64,000 bases of DNA from Lachnospiraceae bacterium MD308 (GCA_010206225.2 VIQU02000011.1:1-64000); one strand, 5' to 3'. Counted from the first letter of the stretch, positions 24,420 through 33,107 are shown. Numbers and translations are program-made. The notes: a model not told the origin generated them from the letters alone.

Positions 24420-25307
24420 ATGGATTTTTTTGTATCAATAGCAGAACAGGGGCTGATATATGGAATCCTGGCATTAGGGGTTTATATCACATACAAGATA
24501 CTGGATTTTCCGGACCTTACGGTGGATGGAAGCTTTCCTTTAGGGGCGGCGATCACTGCGGCATTTATTACACGGGGGATGAATCCATACCTTACGCTTC
24601 CGCTTTCTTTTCTGGCAGGAGCACTGGCGGGAATCTGTACGGGTCTCATCCATGTAAAATGCAAGGTAAGGGATCTGCTGTCGGGTATCATTATGATGAC
24701 GGCGTTGTGGACTATCAACCTCTATATTGCAGGGACAGCGAATGTGCCGCTGTTTTCTCAGGAGACGATATTTAAAAATGAATTTTTAAGCGGTGCGATT
24801 CCTCAGGGAATTGCGCCCTATGCAACAGTGATCCTCATTCTGATGATTGCGGTGATCTGTAAAATATTACTGGATCTGTATTTAAAAACGAAGTCCGGAT
24901 ACCTTCTTCGGGCGGTGGGAGACAATGATGTAGTTGTAACCGCTCTTGCGAAGGATCAGGGTAATGTGAAAATCTTAGGTCTTGCAATCGCTAACGGATT
25001 GGTGGCTTTGGCAGGATGTGTATTTGCTCAGGAGGAAAGGGTGTTTGAGATATCTATGGGAACCGGTGCGATCGTTATCGGTCTTGCTAGTGTGATCATC
25101 GGAACAAGTTTGTTTAAAAGGCTGACAGCTTTTAAGGCGACGACGGCAGTGATCATCGGTTCCATTATTTACAAAGCCTGCGTGGCAGCGGCGCTTCGGA
25201 ATTTTGAACCTCAGGCTATGAAGCTGATCACGGCGGTACTGTTTTTGATCATTCTTATTATCAGTATGGAAAGAAAGGCGAAGGTGGATAAAAATGCTCG
25301 AGCTTAA
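24420..25307 (+). CDS. trpY: Tryptophan ABC importer, permease
   Basis: A 295-residue membrane permease of the ABC branched/DUF534-associated type with about eight helices (GLIYGILALGVYITYKILDF; DLTVDGSFPLGAAITA near the N-terminus, characteristic of the family). I place the start at 24420: GGGAGG at 24406-24411 is its ribosome binding site and sits inside the longer frame from 24405. The 3' end overlaps the ATPase gene by 14 nt. Confidence 0.85.
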   Translation: MDFFVSIAEQGLIYGILALGVYITYKILDFPDLTVDGSFPLGAAITAAFITRGMNPYLTLPLSFLAGALAGICTGLIHVKCKVRDLLSGIIMMTALWTINLYIAGTANVPLFSQETIFKNEFLSGAIPQGIAPYATVILILMIAVICKILLDLYLKTKSGYLLRAVGDNDVVVTALAKDQGNVKILGLAIANGLVALAGCVFAQEERVFEISMGTGAIVIGLASVIIGTSLFKRLTAFKATTAVIIGSIIYKACVAAALRNFEPQAMKLITAVLFLIILIISMERKAKVDKNARA

Positions 25308-26067
25308 AGAGATTCAGAAATTCTATAATCCGGGTACAGTCAACGAGATGTGTCTGTTTGACCATTTTAATCTGAAGGTGGAAAAAGGAGATTTTATATC
25401 TGTTGTCGGGAGCAACGGTTCTGGAAAGACCTCCATGCTGAACATTATCTGCGGGAGCATAGCAGCGGAGTCTGGTCAGATTCTCATGGGCGGCAGAGAT
25501 ATTACCAGAGATAAAGAGTATAAGCGCAATGTGAAGATCGGGCGTGTATATCAGAATCCGGCGATGGGTACATGTCCGTCCATGACGATTCTGGAAAATA
25601 TGTCTCTGGCTGACAATAAGGGTAAGTTTTACGGATTTTCGCGGGGGACGAACAAATCTCGTATCAATTACTATAAGGAACAGTTGAGACAATTAAACCT
25701 TGGCCTTGAAGAGAGGATGGACACAAAGGTTGGCGTGCTTTCCGGCGGGCAGAGACAGGCAATGGCACTTCTGATGTCTACTATGACGCCAATTGAATTC
25801 TTGATCTTGGATGAGCATACGGCGGCGCTCGATCCGAAGACGGCAGAGATGATCATGGAGCTTACGGACAAGATCGTAGAGGAAAAAGAGCTTACGACGA
25901 TCATGGTGACGCACAACTTAAGATATGCCATAGAATATGGTAACCGTCTTCTTATGTTGCATCAGGGCGAGACGATTCTTGATAAAAAGGGGAAAGAAAA
26001 AGAAGAGATGTGTGTGGAAGATGTATTAAAGCTTTTTAATGAGATTAGTATAGAATGCGGAAATTAA
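25294..26067 (+). CDS. trpZ: Tryptophan ABC importer, ATPase
   Basis: A 257-residue ABC ATPase: Walker A GSNGSGKTS (about 39-47), signature LSGGQRQAMALLMS, Walker B FLILDEHTAALDP and the switch His in MVTHNLRYA. It belongs to the ATPase group paired with DUF534-type binding proteins. It completes the T-box-controlled operon; translation is coupled to the permease gene by overlap. Confidence 0.88.
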   Translation: MLELKEIQKFYNPGTVNEMCLFDHFNLKVEKGDFISVVGSNGSGKTSMLNIICGSIAAESGQILMGGRDITRDKEYKRNVKIGRVYQNPAMGTCPSMTILENMSLADNKGKFYGFSRGTNKSRINYYKEQLRQLNLGLEERMDTKVGVLSGGQRQAMALLMSTMTPIEFLILDEHTAALDPKTAEMIMELTDKIVEEKELTTIMVTHNLRYAIEYGNRLLMLHQGETILDKKGKEKEEMCVEDVLKLFNEISIECGN

Positions 26068-26092
26068 GTGGGATACAGGCTTGGGGGAAAAT

Positions 26093-27007
26093 ATGTTACT
26101 ATTGCAGCAGATGATTATTTTATTTATCTATATGGCTGTGGGATACGGATGTGCAAAGACAGGGAAGCTTGATCTGGAAAACAGCAGGACGATCTCATGG
26201 CTTGTTATTAATGTTGCAAATCCGGCACTTCTCATTTCTTCGGCAGTTAACGGGGAGAAGGGAATTGCGCCGGATAAGCTTTTGGAGGCGGCTGTTCTTG
26301 CCGTAGCAATGTTTGCAGCGCTTATGGTACTTGGATGGACCATGCCGAAGATTCTGCATGTTTCGGAGGATGAAGCCGGCACCTACAAATTAATGACGAT
26401 TTTTAATAATATCGGTTATATGGGATTCCCGGTGATTGCGGCAACTTATGGAAATGAGGCGCTCTTGTATGCGGCGATTTTTACGTTGCCTTTCAATATG
26501 TTGATTTATACTTATGGAATTCACATTGTAAATCAAAAGAGCAGTAAAAAAGCGGATTTCCAGTGGCGGAATATCCTGAATGCAGGGGTAGTGTCCGGGA
26601 TTGCCGCGATTATACTATATCTTGGAAATGTTCCGGTTCCGCAGTTTTTTAAGAGTACGGTCAGTGGATTTGGCGCTCTTACAGCGCCTCTGAGCATGAT
26701 GGCAATTGGAATTTCTCTTGCCGGAATCAGGCTTAGAGAATTGTTTGCAGATGTGAAACTGCTTGTCTATACGGCGGTAAAGCTTTTGGTCATTCCGGTA
26801 GCAGGGACTTTGCTGGTGGTCCGGATTCTTGATAACGATCTGCTTTGTCATGTATGTATGATCATGCTGGCGACGCCGGTTGCAAGTATGGTTGTTATGC
26901 TTGCGCAGCAGTATGACTCCAATTTTGAACTGGCAGCGAAAGGAGTTGCCCTTACAACAATGCTGTCGGTCATTACGATTCCGATTGTGTCCGTGATTGT
27001 ATTCTGA
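26093..27007 (+). CDS. AEC-family (auxin efflux carrier-like) permease
   Basis: A 304-residue membrane protein with about ten helices in two halves, the usual AEC/malonate-transporter pattern (AVGYGCAKTGKLDLENS near the N-terminus; NNIGYMGFPVIAATYG; APLSMMAIGISLAG). The ATG at 26093 follows GGGGGAA. It lies 25 nt after trpZ with no terminator between, so it may be the last gene of the Trp-responsive operon and could move an indole-type or other organic anion; bacterial AEC members usually carry carboxylates or amino acids. Confidence 0.85.
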   Translation: MLLLQQMIILFIYMAVGYGCAKTGKLDLENSRTISWLVINVANPALLISSAVNGEKGIAPDKLLEAAVLAVAMFAALMVLGWTMPKILHVSEDEAGTYKLMTIFNNIGYMGFPVIAATYGNEALLYAAIFTLPFNMLIYTYGIHIVNQKSSKKADFQWRNILNAGVVSGIAAIILYLGNVPVPQFFKSTVSGFGALTAPLSMMAIGISLAGIRLRELFADVKLLVYTAVKLLVIPVAGTLLVVRILDNDLLCHVCMIMLATPVASMVVMLAQQYDSNFELAAKGVALTTMLSVITIPIVSVIVF

Positions 27008-27167
27008 AAACGAATTTAAGAAAAATTTCAGGAATCTAAAGAAAAAAAGCTGTTTTTTTATAAAAATCTAAAGAAAAGGAAGCTCATTTTCTGTTATACT
27101 CTATGTAGGCGAAGAGAGCTTCTTTTAAATTTGGATAAATTTACGTGATGAAGGAAGGGGAGCGTGG

Positions 27168-28067
27168 ATGGGGTACAGAGAAACGGATAGCGAACACAGA
27201 AGAGGGAATAACAGATACAGACTACAAGGCGGCAGAAGATATGGAGAAAGCCGAAAAAGAGGCAGAACATCTATAAAGCGCAGAAAAAAGCGCATCCGGC
27301 GAATCAAAATTATTGGAATAGAGATGGCGGCGCTTGTGATTCTGGTGGGAGGATTTCTAGTTTCCAGAGCCTTTAAAGAAAAAGAAGTCTCAGTTCCTGA
27401 AAAAACTTCGCCGCAAACTCTAGAAGAGTTCGCTGAAAAAAAGGGACTCACTATGGATGCGTATCCTGCAGAGCTTTTAGAACTCTATGAGAGAAATCCG
27501 GAGACTAAAGATTTTGTGTGGGAATATCCGTTCAAGAAGGATGAAGAGCCGGAAATAGATTTGAGTGAGTACAAGAATAGTGCTTCCATGCCTCTGTTTA
27601 TGCAATGGGACCAGAGATGGGGGTATCATCAGTACTCGGGTAATGTGATGGGACTCACTGGCTGCGGCCCGACATGTCTTTCCATGGTGACAGTTTATCT
27701 TAGTGGCGACACGTCTAAAGATCCGAAATGGATGACGGATTTTTCTACTGAGAACGGCTATGCGGCAGAGGGGAGCGGCACATCGTGGACGTTGTTTTCC
27801 GAAGGAGGAGAGACGCTGGGATTTGATGTGACGGAGATTCCTCTTGATGAAAAGAGAATTGTTGAGAATCTGAAAGTGGGAAATCCGGTTGTAGCGGTTA
27901 TGGGACCTGGTGATTTTACGACAGATGGACATTTTATCGTGTTTGTCGGCTGCGAGGACGGGAAGCTTAAGGTGAATGATCCCAACAGTAGGACGAATTC
28001 AGAAAAAATGTGGGAGTTTGATTCGATTTCAGGACAGATCAAACAGTTGTGGGTGTTCAGAAAATAA
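27168..28067 (+). CDS. Membrane-anchored C39-like cysteine peptidase
   Basis: A 299-residue protein with a very basic cytoplasmic N-terminus (residues 1-48), one membrane helix (about 49-66) and an extracellular peptidase_C39_2/papain-like domain (about 135-299). Candidate catalytic residues are Cys166 in GLTGCGPTC, His255 in DGHFIVFVG and Asn270/Asp271 in VNDPNS. Such proteins act on peptides or the cell wall outside the membrane. It stands alone; TATACT upstream (about 27100) may be its -10 element. No processing target is linked. Confidence 0.85.
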   Translation: MGYRETDSEHRRGNNRYRLQGGRRYGESRKRGRTSIKRRKKRIRRIKIIGIEMAALVILVGGFLVSRAFKEKEVSVPEKTSPQTLEEFAEKKGLTMDAYPAELLELYERNPETKDFVWEYPFKKDEEPEIDLSEYKNSASMPLFMQWDQRWGYHQYSGNVMGLTGCGPTCLSMVTVYLSGDTSKDPKWMTDFSTENGYAAEGSGTSWTLFSEGGETLGFDVTEIPLDEKRIVENLKVGNPVVAVMGPGDFTTDGHFIVFVGCEDGKLKVNDPNSRTNSEKMWEFDSISGQIKQLWVFRK

Positions 28068-28243
28068 CTGTCTGACACAATATAAAAATAGAAAAATCCG
28101 CGAAAGGGCTTGCTTTTATCCGGTTTGTGTGGTACTCTATCAGAGCGAATGGAAGTAGGTCTTTTTTTTATGCCTAAAACGGGGTAGCCTCGCAAGCTAC
28201 CATGAAACACATTAACAAAGAAGTATAAAGCGAGGTGGAGGTT

Positions 28244-28393
28244 GTGCGTACAAGAATCACATTGGAATGTACAGAATGCAAACAGCGGAACTACAATATG
28301 ACGAAGGATAAGAAAGCTCATCCGGCGCGCATGGAGACGAAAAAGTATTGTAAGTTCTGCAGGTCACACACATTGCACAAAGAGACGAAGTAA
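28244..28393 (+). CDS. rpmG: 50S ribosomal protein L33
   Basis: A 49-residue ribosomal protein starting at GTG 28244 behind GAGGTGGAGG. It shows the typical opening [17 protein letters not shown] and the second cysteine pair in [17 protein letters not shown], so it is the zinc-binding (C+) form. It is first in the rpmG-secE-nusG order usual for Firmicutes. A GGTAGC/GCTACC hairpin in the leader (about 28185-28202) lacks a T-run. Confidence 0.95.
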   Translation: MRTRITLECTECKQRNYNMTKDKKAHPARMETKKYCKFCRSHTLHKETK

Positions 28394-28415
28394 GCGTTGC
28401 AAAGGAGTGAATGAC

Positions 28416-28625
28416 ATGAGCGGAAAAACGACTCAGACGACTCAGAAAAAGAGCTGGTTTAAAGGTCTTAACAAGGAATTTAAAAAGATCATCTGGCCAG
28501 ACAAATTAGAACTCACAAGACAGACGGCAGCGGTTGTATCTGTGTCCGTAGTGCTTGGAGTACTCATTGCACTGATTGACTTCATGATCCAGCACGGAGT
28601 TGACGTCCTTGTCAATCTGGGCTGA
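28416..28625 (+). CDS. secE: Preprotein translocase subunit SecE
   Basis: A 69-residue single-span membrane protein of the SecYEG channel. The ATG at 28416 sits 8 nt after AAAGGAG; a GTG 9 nt upstream belongs to that binding site. It has the conserved amphipathic stretch FKGLNKEFKKIIWPDKLEL before one C-terminal helix, typical of short Gram-positive SecE. Confidence 0.93.
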   Translation: MSGKTTQTTQKKSWFKGLNKEFKKIIWPDKLELTRQTAAVVSVSVVLGVLIALIDFMIQHGVDVLVNLG

Positions 28626-28654
28626 TGAGAACTGCATGCAGGAAAGGTGATTAT

Positions 28655-29170
28655 ATGTCGGAAGCAAAATGGTACGTAGTTCATACTTATTCAGGGTATG
28701 AGAACAAAGTGAAGGCCAACATTGATAAGACAATTGAGAACAGACATCTGGAAGAACAGATACTTGAGGTCCGTGTTCCTATGCAGGAAGTAGTGGAGCT
28801 TAAAAACGGGGTGGAGAAGGCATCTCAGAAGAAACTGTTTCCGGGATATGTATTGATTCATATGATTATGAATGATGATACATGGTATGTTGTCAGGAAT
28901 ACCAGAGGTGTTACGGGTTTTGTGGGACCTGGCTCTAAGCCGGTGCCGCTTACAGATGCTGAGATGGCTCCTTTGGGAATTCGTCAGGAGAATCTTGTTG
29001 TTGACTTTGAAGAAGGAGATACCGTTCGGGTAATCGCCGGTGCATGGGCAGATACAGTTGGAGTTATCCAGTCAATGAATCTGCAGAAACAGAGTCTGAC
29101 AATCAATGTTGAGCTGTTTGGCCGCGAAACGCCGGTTGAAATCAGTTTCGCAGAAGTTAAGAAGATGTAA
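28655..29170 (+). CDS. nusG: Transcription elongation/antitermination factor NusG
   Basis: A 171-residue factor that binds RNA polymerase and influences pausing and termination. The ATG at 28655 follows AAAGGTGATT. The N-terminal NGN domain begins KWYVVHTYSGYENKVKANI and contains KKLFPGYVLIHM and VRNTRGVTGFVGPG; the KOW domain (about 118-171) has EEGDTVRVIAGAWADTVGVI, where the more usual GPF is replaced by GAW. Confidence 0.95.
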   Translation: MSEAKWYVVHTYSGYENKVKANIDKTIENRHLEEQILEVRVPMQEVVELKNGVEKASQKKLFPGYVLIHMIMNDDTWYVVRNTRGVTGFVGPGSKPVPLTDAEMAPLGIRQENLVVDFEEGDTVRVIAGAWADTVGVIQSMNLQKQSLTINVELFGRETPVEISFAEVKKM

Positions 29171-29184
29171 TCAAAACAAATTTA

Positions 29185-29225
29185 GTGGGAGGAATGTTAA
29201 TTCCGCCATCACCACAAGGAGGTAA
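29185..29225 (+). promoter_or_regulatory. Structured leader before rplK, candidate L1 binding site (copy 1)
   Basis: GTGGGAGG, a short loop with TTCC, and CATCACCACAAGGAGGT form a hairpin closed by GTGG/CCAC just before the ribosome binding site. Nearly the same arrangement recurs before rplA. Autogenous control of the L11-L1 operon by ribosomal protein L1 is established in other bacteria; assignment here is inferred from position and repetition. Confidence 0.5.
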
Positions 29226-29230
29226 TTAAA

Positions 29231-29656
29231 ATGGCAAAAAAAGTACAAGGTTATATTAAATTACAGATTCCTGCCGGAAAAGCAACTCCGGCACCACCGG
29301 TTGGACCTGCACTTGGTCAGCATGGTGTGAATATCGTTGAGTTTACAAAGCAGTTTAATGCTAGAACCGCAGATCAGGGTGATCTTATCATCCCTGTAGT
29401 TATTACAGTTTACAGTGACAGAAGTTTTAGTTTTATCACAAAGACTCCTCCGGCACCGGTTCTTATTAAGAAAGCCTGCAACATCAAATCTGGTTCAGGC
29501 ACACCGAATAAGAAAAAAGTTGCTACGATCAAGAAGGCTCAGATTCAGGAAATCGCAGAACTTAAAATGCCGGATCTCAACGCGGCAAGTCTTGAAGCGG
29601 CCATGAGTATGATCGAAGGAACATGCCGTTCCATGGGAGTAACTGTAACAGAATAA
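29231..29656 (+). CDS. rplK: 50S ribosomal protein L11
   Basis: A 141-residue protein of the GTPase-associated centre. It begins [20 protein letters not shown] with the conserved [14 protein letters not shown] motif, and ends with the rRNA-binding domain segment [20 protein letters not shown]. Full length, with AAGGAGGT before the ATG. Confidence 0.97.
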   Translation: MAKKVQGYIKLQIPAGKATPAPPVGPALGQHGVNIVEFTKQFNARTADQGDLIIPVVITVYSDRSFSFITKTPPAPVLIKKACNIKSGSGTPNKKKVATIKKAQIQEIAELKMPDLNAASLEAAMSMIEGTCRSMGVTVTE

Positions 29657-29672
29657 ACTGTAAAAACAAGAA

Positions 29673-29707
29673 GTGGGAGGGTTATCCCGACATTACCACA
29701 AGGAGGT
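29673..29707 (+). promoter_or_regulatory. Structured leader before rplA, candidate L1 binding site (copy 2)
   Basis: GTGGGAGG (29673-29680), a four-base-shorter loop with TCCC, and CATTACCACAAGGAGGT repeat the element found before rplK, again closing with GTGG/CCAC immediately upstream of the ribosome binding site. The loops differ while the stem bases are kept, as expected for a selected RNA structure. Confidence 0.5.
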
Positions 29708-29714
29708 TATTTAG

Positions 29715-30407
29715 ATGAAAAGAGGAAAGAAATATGTAGAGGCTGCAAAGAACATCGAAAAAGGAAATCTCTACGATGTAGCGGAAGCAGTTTCATTAGT
29801 TAAAAAGACCGCAATTGCCAAATTCGATGAGACGATCGAGGCGCATATCAGAACCGGATGTGACGGACGTCATGCCGATCAGCAGATCCGCGGTGCCGTA
29901 GTACTGCCGCATGGAACAGGCAAGAAGATCCGTATTCTTGTATTTGCGAAGGATGCGAAGGCTGAGGAGGCTAAAGCAGCAGGAGCAGATTATGTTGGAG
30001 GAGATGAACTGATTCCGAAGATTCAGAAAGAAAACTGGTTTGAATTTGATGTAGTAGTTGCTACACCAGATATGATGGGCGTTGTCGGACGTCTCGGACG
30101 TGTACTCGGACCAAAAGGGCTTATGCCGAACCCGAAGGCCGGTACGGTTACGATGGATGTCACAAAGGCAATTCAGGACATCAAGGCTGGTAAGATTGAG
30201 TACAGACTTGATAAGACAAACATTATCCATGTGCCGTTAGGTAAAGCTTCCTTTACCGAAGAACAGATTACGGACAACTTCCAGACGCTGATTGAGGCGG
30301 TTATCAAGGCAAGACCCGCAGCAGTAAAAGGTCAGTTCTTAAAGAGCGTGACGCTTTCTTCTACTATGGGACCGGGCGTTAAGATTAACCCGATGAGGCT
30401 TGTATAA
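29715..30407 (+). CDS. rplA: 50S ribosomal protein L1
   Basis: A 230-residue protein that binds the 23S rRNA L1 stalk and, in other bacteria, represses its own operon. It has the typical [12 protein letters not shown] opening, [20 protein letters not shown], the signature [20 protein letters not shown] and the ending [14 protein letters not shown]. Full length. Confidence 0.97.
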   Translation: MKRGKKYVEAAKNIEKGNLYDVAEAVSLVKKTAIAKFDETIEAHIRTGCDGRHADQQIRGAVVLPHGTGKKIRILVFAKDAKAEEAKAAGADYVGGDELIPKIQKENWFEFDVVVATPDMMGVVGRLGRVLGPKGLMPNPKAGTVTMDVTKAIQDIKAGKIEYRLDKTNIIHVPLGKASFTEEQITDNFQTLIEAVIKARPAAVKGQFLKSVTLSSTMGPGVKINPMRLV

Positions 30408-30436
30408 TCTGACTCAGTGATTTATATACAAAACGG

Positions 30437-30465
30437 TTGACAATTGACCGTCAATATGATATTTT
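30437..30465 (+). promoter_or_regulatory. Promoter of rplJL
   Basis: TTGACA (30437-30442), 17 nt and TATTTT (30460-30465) form a sigma-A type promoter upstream of the L10 leader, so rplJL can be transcribed separately from rplKA. Confidence 0.6.
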
Positions 30466-30473
30466 TATCAAGT

Positions 30474-30590
30474 AACTGCCGAAGACAGTAGGTGCTGTAA
30501 AGCGTAAGGATAAAAACGCCTACCGAGGAAGAGTTAAATTCAGATATGGATTTATACCTCTGCGTCTTTACGGTGCAGAGGTTTTTTTGG
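30474..30590 (+). promoter_or_regulatory. Ribosomal protein L10 leader RNA with terminator
   Basis: The segment CTGCCGAAGACAGTAGGTGC, then CCTACCGAGG further down, is the conserved L10-leader core bound by the L10-L12 complex. It is followed by a terminator: ACCTCTGC (30556-30563) pairs with GCAGAGGT (30575-30582) and a run of T follows. Excess L10(L12)4 would favour termination before rplJ. Confidence 0.88.
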
Positions 30591-30625
30591 CAGCATACCG
30601 AAAATAATATAAGGAGGTGTAATTC

Positions 30626-31192
30626 GTGGCAAAAGTTGAATTAAAACAGCCTATCGTACAGGCCATTGCAGATGATGTAAAGGACGCAGCGAGCGTTGTA
30701 CTTGTTGACTACCGCGGACTTACTGTTGCGCAGGATACCGCGCTTCGTAAGCAGTTAAGGGAAGCAGGCATCACATACAAGGTTTGTAAGAACACTATGA
30801 TGAAGAGAGCTTTTGAAGGAACCGAGTTCGCAGCTTTAGATGAGCACTTGGAAGGACCGAGCGCATTGGCGATTTCGAAAGATGATGCGACAGCTCCGGC
30901 AAGAATTCTTGCTAAGTTTGCAAAAGAAGCAAAGGCTCTTGAGATCAAAGCTGGTGTCGTTGAGGGTGAAGCTTACGATGCAAAGGGAATGCAGGCTCTG
31001 GCAAGTATTCCGTCAAGAGAAGAACTTCTCTCTAAATTGCTTGGAAGCTTACAGTCGCCGATCACCAATCTGGCCCGTGTTCTCAATCAGATTGCAGAGC
31101 AGGGCGGCGCAGAAGCCTGTGAGGGAGCAAAGTCGACGGAAGAGACAGGGGCTCCGACTGAGGAAGCAGCGGAAGCTCCGGCAGCGGAGTAG
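30626..31192 (+). CDS. rplJ: 50S ribosomal protein L10
   Basis: A 188-residue protein anchoring L7/L12 dimers on the ribosome. It starts at GTG 30626 with AAGGAGGT 8 nt before. The conserved SVVLVDYRGLTVAQDTALRK and YKVCKNTMMKRAFEGT are present. After the usual end it carries an extra acidic, Ala/Pro/Glu-rich tail of about 25 residues (KSTEETGAPTEEAAEAPAAE), making it longer than most L10 proteins. Confidence 0.96.
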   Translation: MAKVELKQPIVQAIADDVKDAASVVLVDYRGLTVAQDTALRKQLREAGITYKVCKNTMMKRAFEGTEFAALDEHLEGPSALAISKDDATAPARILAKFAKEAKALEIKAGVVEGEAYDAKGMQALASIPSREELLSKLLGSLQSPITNLARVLNQIAEQGGAEACEGAKSTEETGAPTEEAAEAPAAE

Positions 31193-31251
31193 GACACTTG
31201 ATTGTGTACGGATCAATTGGAATGAATTATATTTTATAGGAGGATAATAAA

Positions 31252-31626
31252 ATGGCAAAATTAACAACGGCTGAATTTATTGATGCTATTAAAGAGTTAT
31301 CAGTATTAGAGTTGAATGAATTAGTAAAAGCATGTGAAGAAGAGTTTGGCGTATCCGCGGCAGCAGGCGTAGTAGTTGCAGCGGCGGGCGGAGAGGCAGC
31401 AGCAGAGGAAGAGCAGACAGAGTTCAACGTAGAGCTTGTATCTGCAGGTGCTTCCAAGGTTAAGGTTATCAAGGTTGTTCGTGAGATTACAGGTCTTGGA
31501 CTGAAAGAGGCTAAGGCAGTAGTTGACGAAGCTCCGAAGGTAGTAAAAGAAGGCGTTTCCAAGGAAGAGGCTGAGGAGATCAAGGCTAAACTTGAGGCTG
31601 AAGGCGCAGAGGTTAACCTTAAATAA
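31252..31626 (+). CDS. rplL: 50S ribosomal protein L7/L12
   Basis: A 124-residue stalk protein: N-terminal dimerisation helices ([20 protein letters not shown]), Ala/Gly-rich hinge (about 35-50) and the factor-binding C-terminal domain with [26 protein letters not shown] before the ATG. Followed by a strong terminator rather than rpoB. Confidence 0.97.
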   Translation: MAKLTTAEFIDAIKELSVLELNELVKACEEEFGVSAAAGVVVAAAGGEAAAEEEQTEFNVELVSAGASKVKVIKVVREITGLGLKEAKAVVDEAPKVVKEGVSKEEAEEIKAKLEAEGAEVNLK

Positions 31627-31643
31627 TTTTATACGGTATGGTG

Positions 31644-31670
31644 AGAGCCGCTCTATATTGGAGCGGCTCT
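31644..31670 (+). terminator. Terminator after rplL
   Basis: AGAGCCGCTC (31644-31653) pairs with GAGCGGCTCT (31661-31670), followed by TTTTT. It ends the ribosomal operon; rpoB lies 20.8 kb further on. Confidence 0.92.
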
Positions 31671-31756
31671 TTTTCTGCGTTTCTGGCAGTATGAATACTT
31701 CTTTTTTTGAGAAAAATGTGCTATAGTGGTCATAGTAAGAACGGAAGGGAAAAAAT

Positions 31757-32755
31757 ATGAAGGTTAGTATTCGCAAGATAAGTGAGATCACGGGGTTTTC
31801 ACCGGCAACTGTGTCCAATGCGCTGAATCATAAAAGAGGAGTTAATAAAGAGACTGCGGAACGGATTTTAAAGACTGCGGAAGAGTTAGGGTACCATACA
31901 GATGAAAAGATAAAGAGAATCAGATTTGTGATCTTTAGACGAAACGGGCTGATTATTGATGACAGTCCTTTTCATCCGGCAGTGATCGAAGGAGTGGAAA
32001 AGCAGGCGAAACTAATGGGGCTTGCAACCCTGTTCTGTTATGTTGATGTGAATGATCCGGAATATAATATGCAGCTTCGGGAGATTCTGTCGGATGAGGA
32101 GAGTGCGGTGGTACTGCTTGGAACCGAGATGATGGAGGAGGATTTTGAACCTTACACTCATGCACAGAATAAGATTATTCTTTTGGATGGATGGAGCGAC
32201 AGGTATTTTTTTGACAGTGTATTGATCAGTAATACGGATTCGGCAGCAAAAGCAGTGGAATATCTGGTGGAGCACGGACATAAGGAGATTGGATATATTA
32301 GAGGGGATTTTCGGATACAGGCATTTCGGTATCGGGAGATTGGGTATAGACGAGTGATGACTGCTCATGGGCTGCCTGTCAGACCGGAATTTATTCCGAC
32401 GGTAGGGACGAAGATGGAGACGTCATATGAAGGAATGAAGAAATATCTTGAGGGCAAACCTGCTTTGCCGTCGGCATTTTTTGTGGATAATGATACGATT
32501 GCGATAGGGGCGCTGCAGGCGCTTAAGGAATTTGGTTATGATATACCGGGGGATGTGTCTATCATTGGGTTTGACAATATTCCTTATGGCGCGGTATCAG
32601 ATCCGCCTCTTACGACGATTAATGTATATAAGCATGAGATGGGGGCTACAGCGGTGAGGGAGTTGCTTTATTCCATAGAGAGTCAGAGAACAATCAAGAC
32701 AAAGATTCAGGTATGTACGGATTTTGTGGAACGGGGCAGCGTGCGACAGATATAG
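31757..32755 (+). CDS. LacI-family transcriptional regulator (copy 1)
   Basis: A 332-residue regulator: N-terminal LacI helix-turn-helix (ISEITGFSPATVSNALNHKR, residues 8-27), hinge, and a sugar-binding periplasmic-type domain. It is closely related along its whole length to the second LacI gene at 33108 (same opening VSI/ASI..KIS/QIS..TGFSPATVSNALN, same GLIID, MMEED/MLEED, LLDGWS and FRYREIGYRR/FRYREYGYIR segments). It has GGAAGGG before the ATG and its own upstream region after the rplL terminator. It may answer a related sugar or share operators with copy 2. Confidence 0.93.
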   Translation: MKVSIRKISEITGFSPATVSNALNHKRGVNKETAERILKTAEELGYHTDEKIKRIRFVIFRRNGLIIDDSPFHPAVIEGVEKQAKLMGLATLFCYVDVNDPEYNMQLREILSDEESAVVLLGTEMMEEDFEPYTHAQNKIILLDGWSDRYFFDSVLISNTDSAAKAVEYLVEHGHKEIGYIRGDFRIQAFRYREIGYRRVMTAHGLPVRPEFIPTVGTKMETSYEGMKKYLEGKPALPSAFFVDNDTIAIGALQALKEFGYDIPGDVSIIGFDNIPYGAVSDPPLTTINVYKHEMGATAVRELLYSIESQRTIKTKIQVCTDFVERGSVRQI

Positions 32756-32874
32756 GAACAGATATAAACATAATGCAAGCAATGATAAGAACTGAAAACT
32801 CTGCATAGAAATTGCGGGAGTAAATCGGTTCTTATTTTTTTGCTGTTGTTCCGGTATTTTATTTATATATCGCG

Positions 32875-32920
32875 TTTATAAAAATGTTTATATAAAAGTT
32901 CATGTAAACATTTTTATAAA
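32875..32920. promoter_or_regulatory. Perfect 16-bp inverted repeat, candidate LacI operator or loop
   Basis: TTTATAAAAATGTTTA (32875-32890) and TAAACATTTTTATAAA (32905-32920) are exact reverse complements separated by 14 nt. Each arm ends in a TATAAA..TTTA-like half resembling the palindrome at 33062-33075. In this AT-rich 352-bp stretch between the two LacI genes, it is the likely binding site of one or both regulators. Confidence 0.6.
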
Positions 32921-33061
32921 ACACAAAAAGATATGAATAAAATGTAAATTAATAATAAATGAATTGTAAATAATAGACAAAAATTAGAAATAAAAACTAT
33001 GAAAAATAAACAAAATATAAATAAATACAAAATATTTTGGCAAAATATATTGAAATATTTA

Positions 33062-33075
33062 TATAAACGTTTATA
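33062..33075. promoter_or_regulatory. Palindromic LacI-type operator TATAAACGTTTATA
   Basis: A perfect 14-bp palindrome with the central CG typical of LacI/CcpA-family operators, 32 bp upstream of the GTG start of the second LacI gene. It is suitably placed for autorepression and repression of the whole sugar operon, which begins with that gene. Confidence 0.65.
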
Positions 33076-33107
33076 ATATAAACATAAAAACAAAAGGCGG
33101 TGAAAAA

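Noticed and set aside
28068-28243. Possible tRNA or riboswitch between the peptidase gene and rpmG
   Set aside because: I looked for cloverleaf elements (TTCGA arm, acceptor pairing) and riboswitch cores and found only a short GGTAGC/GCTACC stem.
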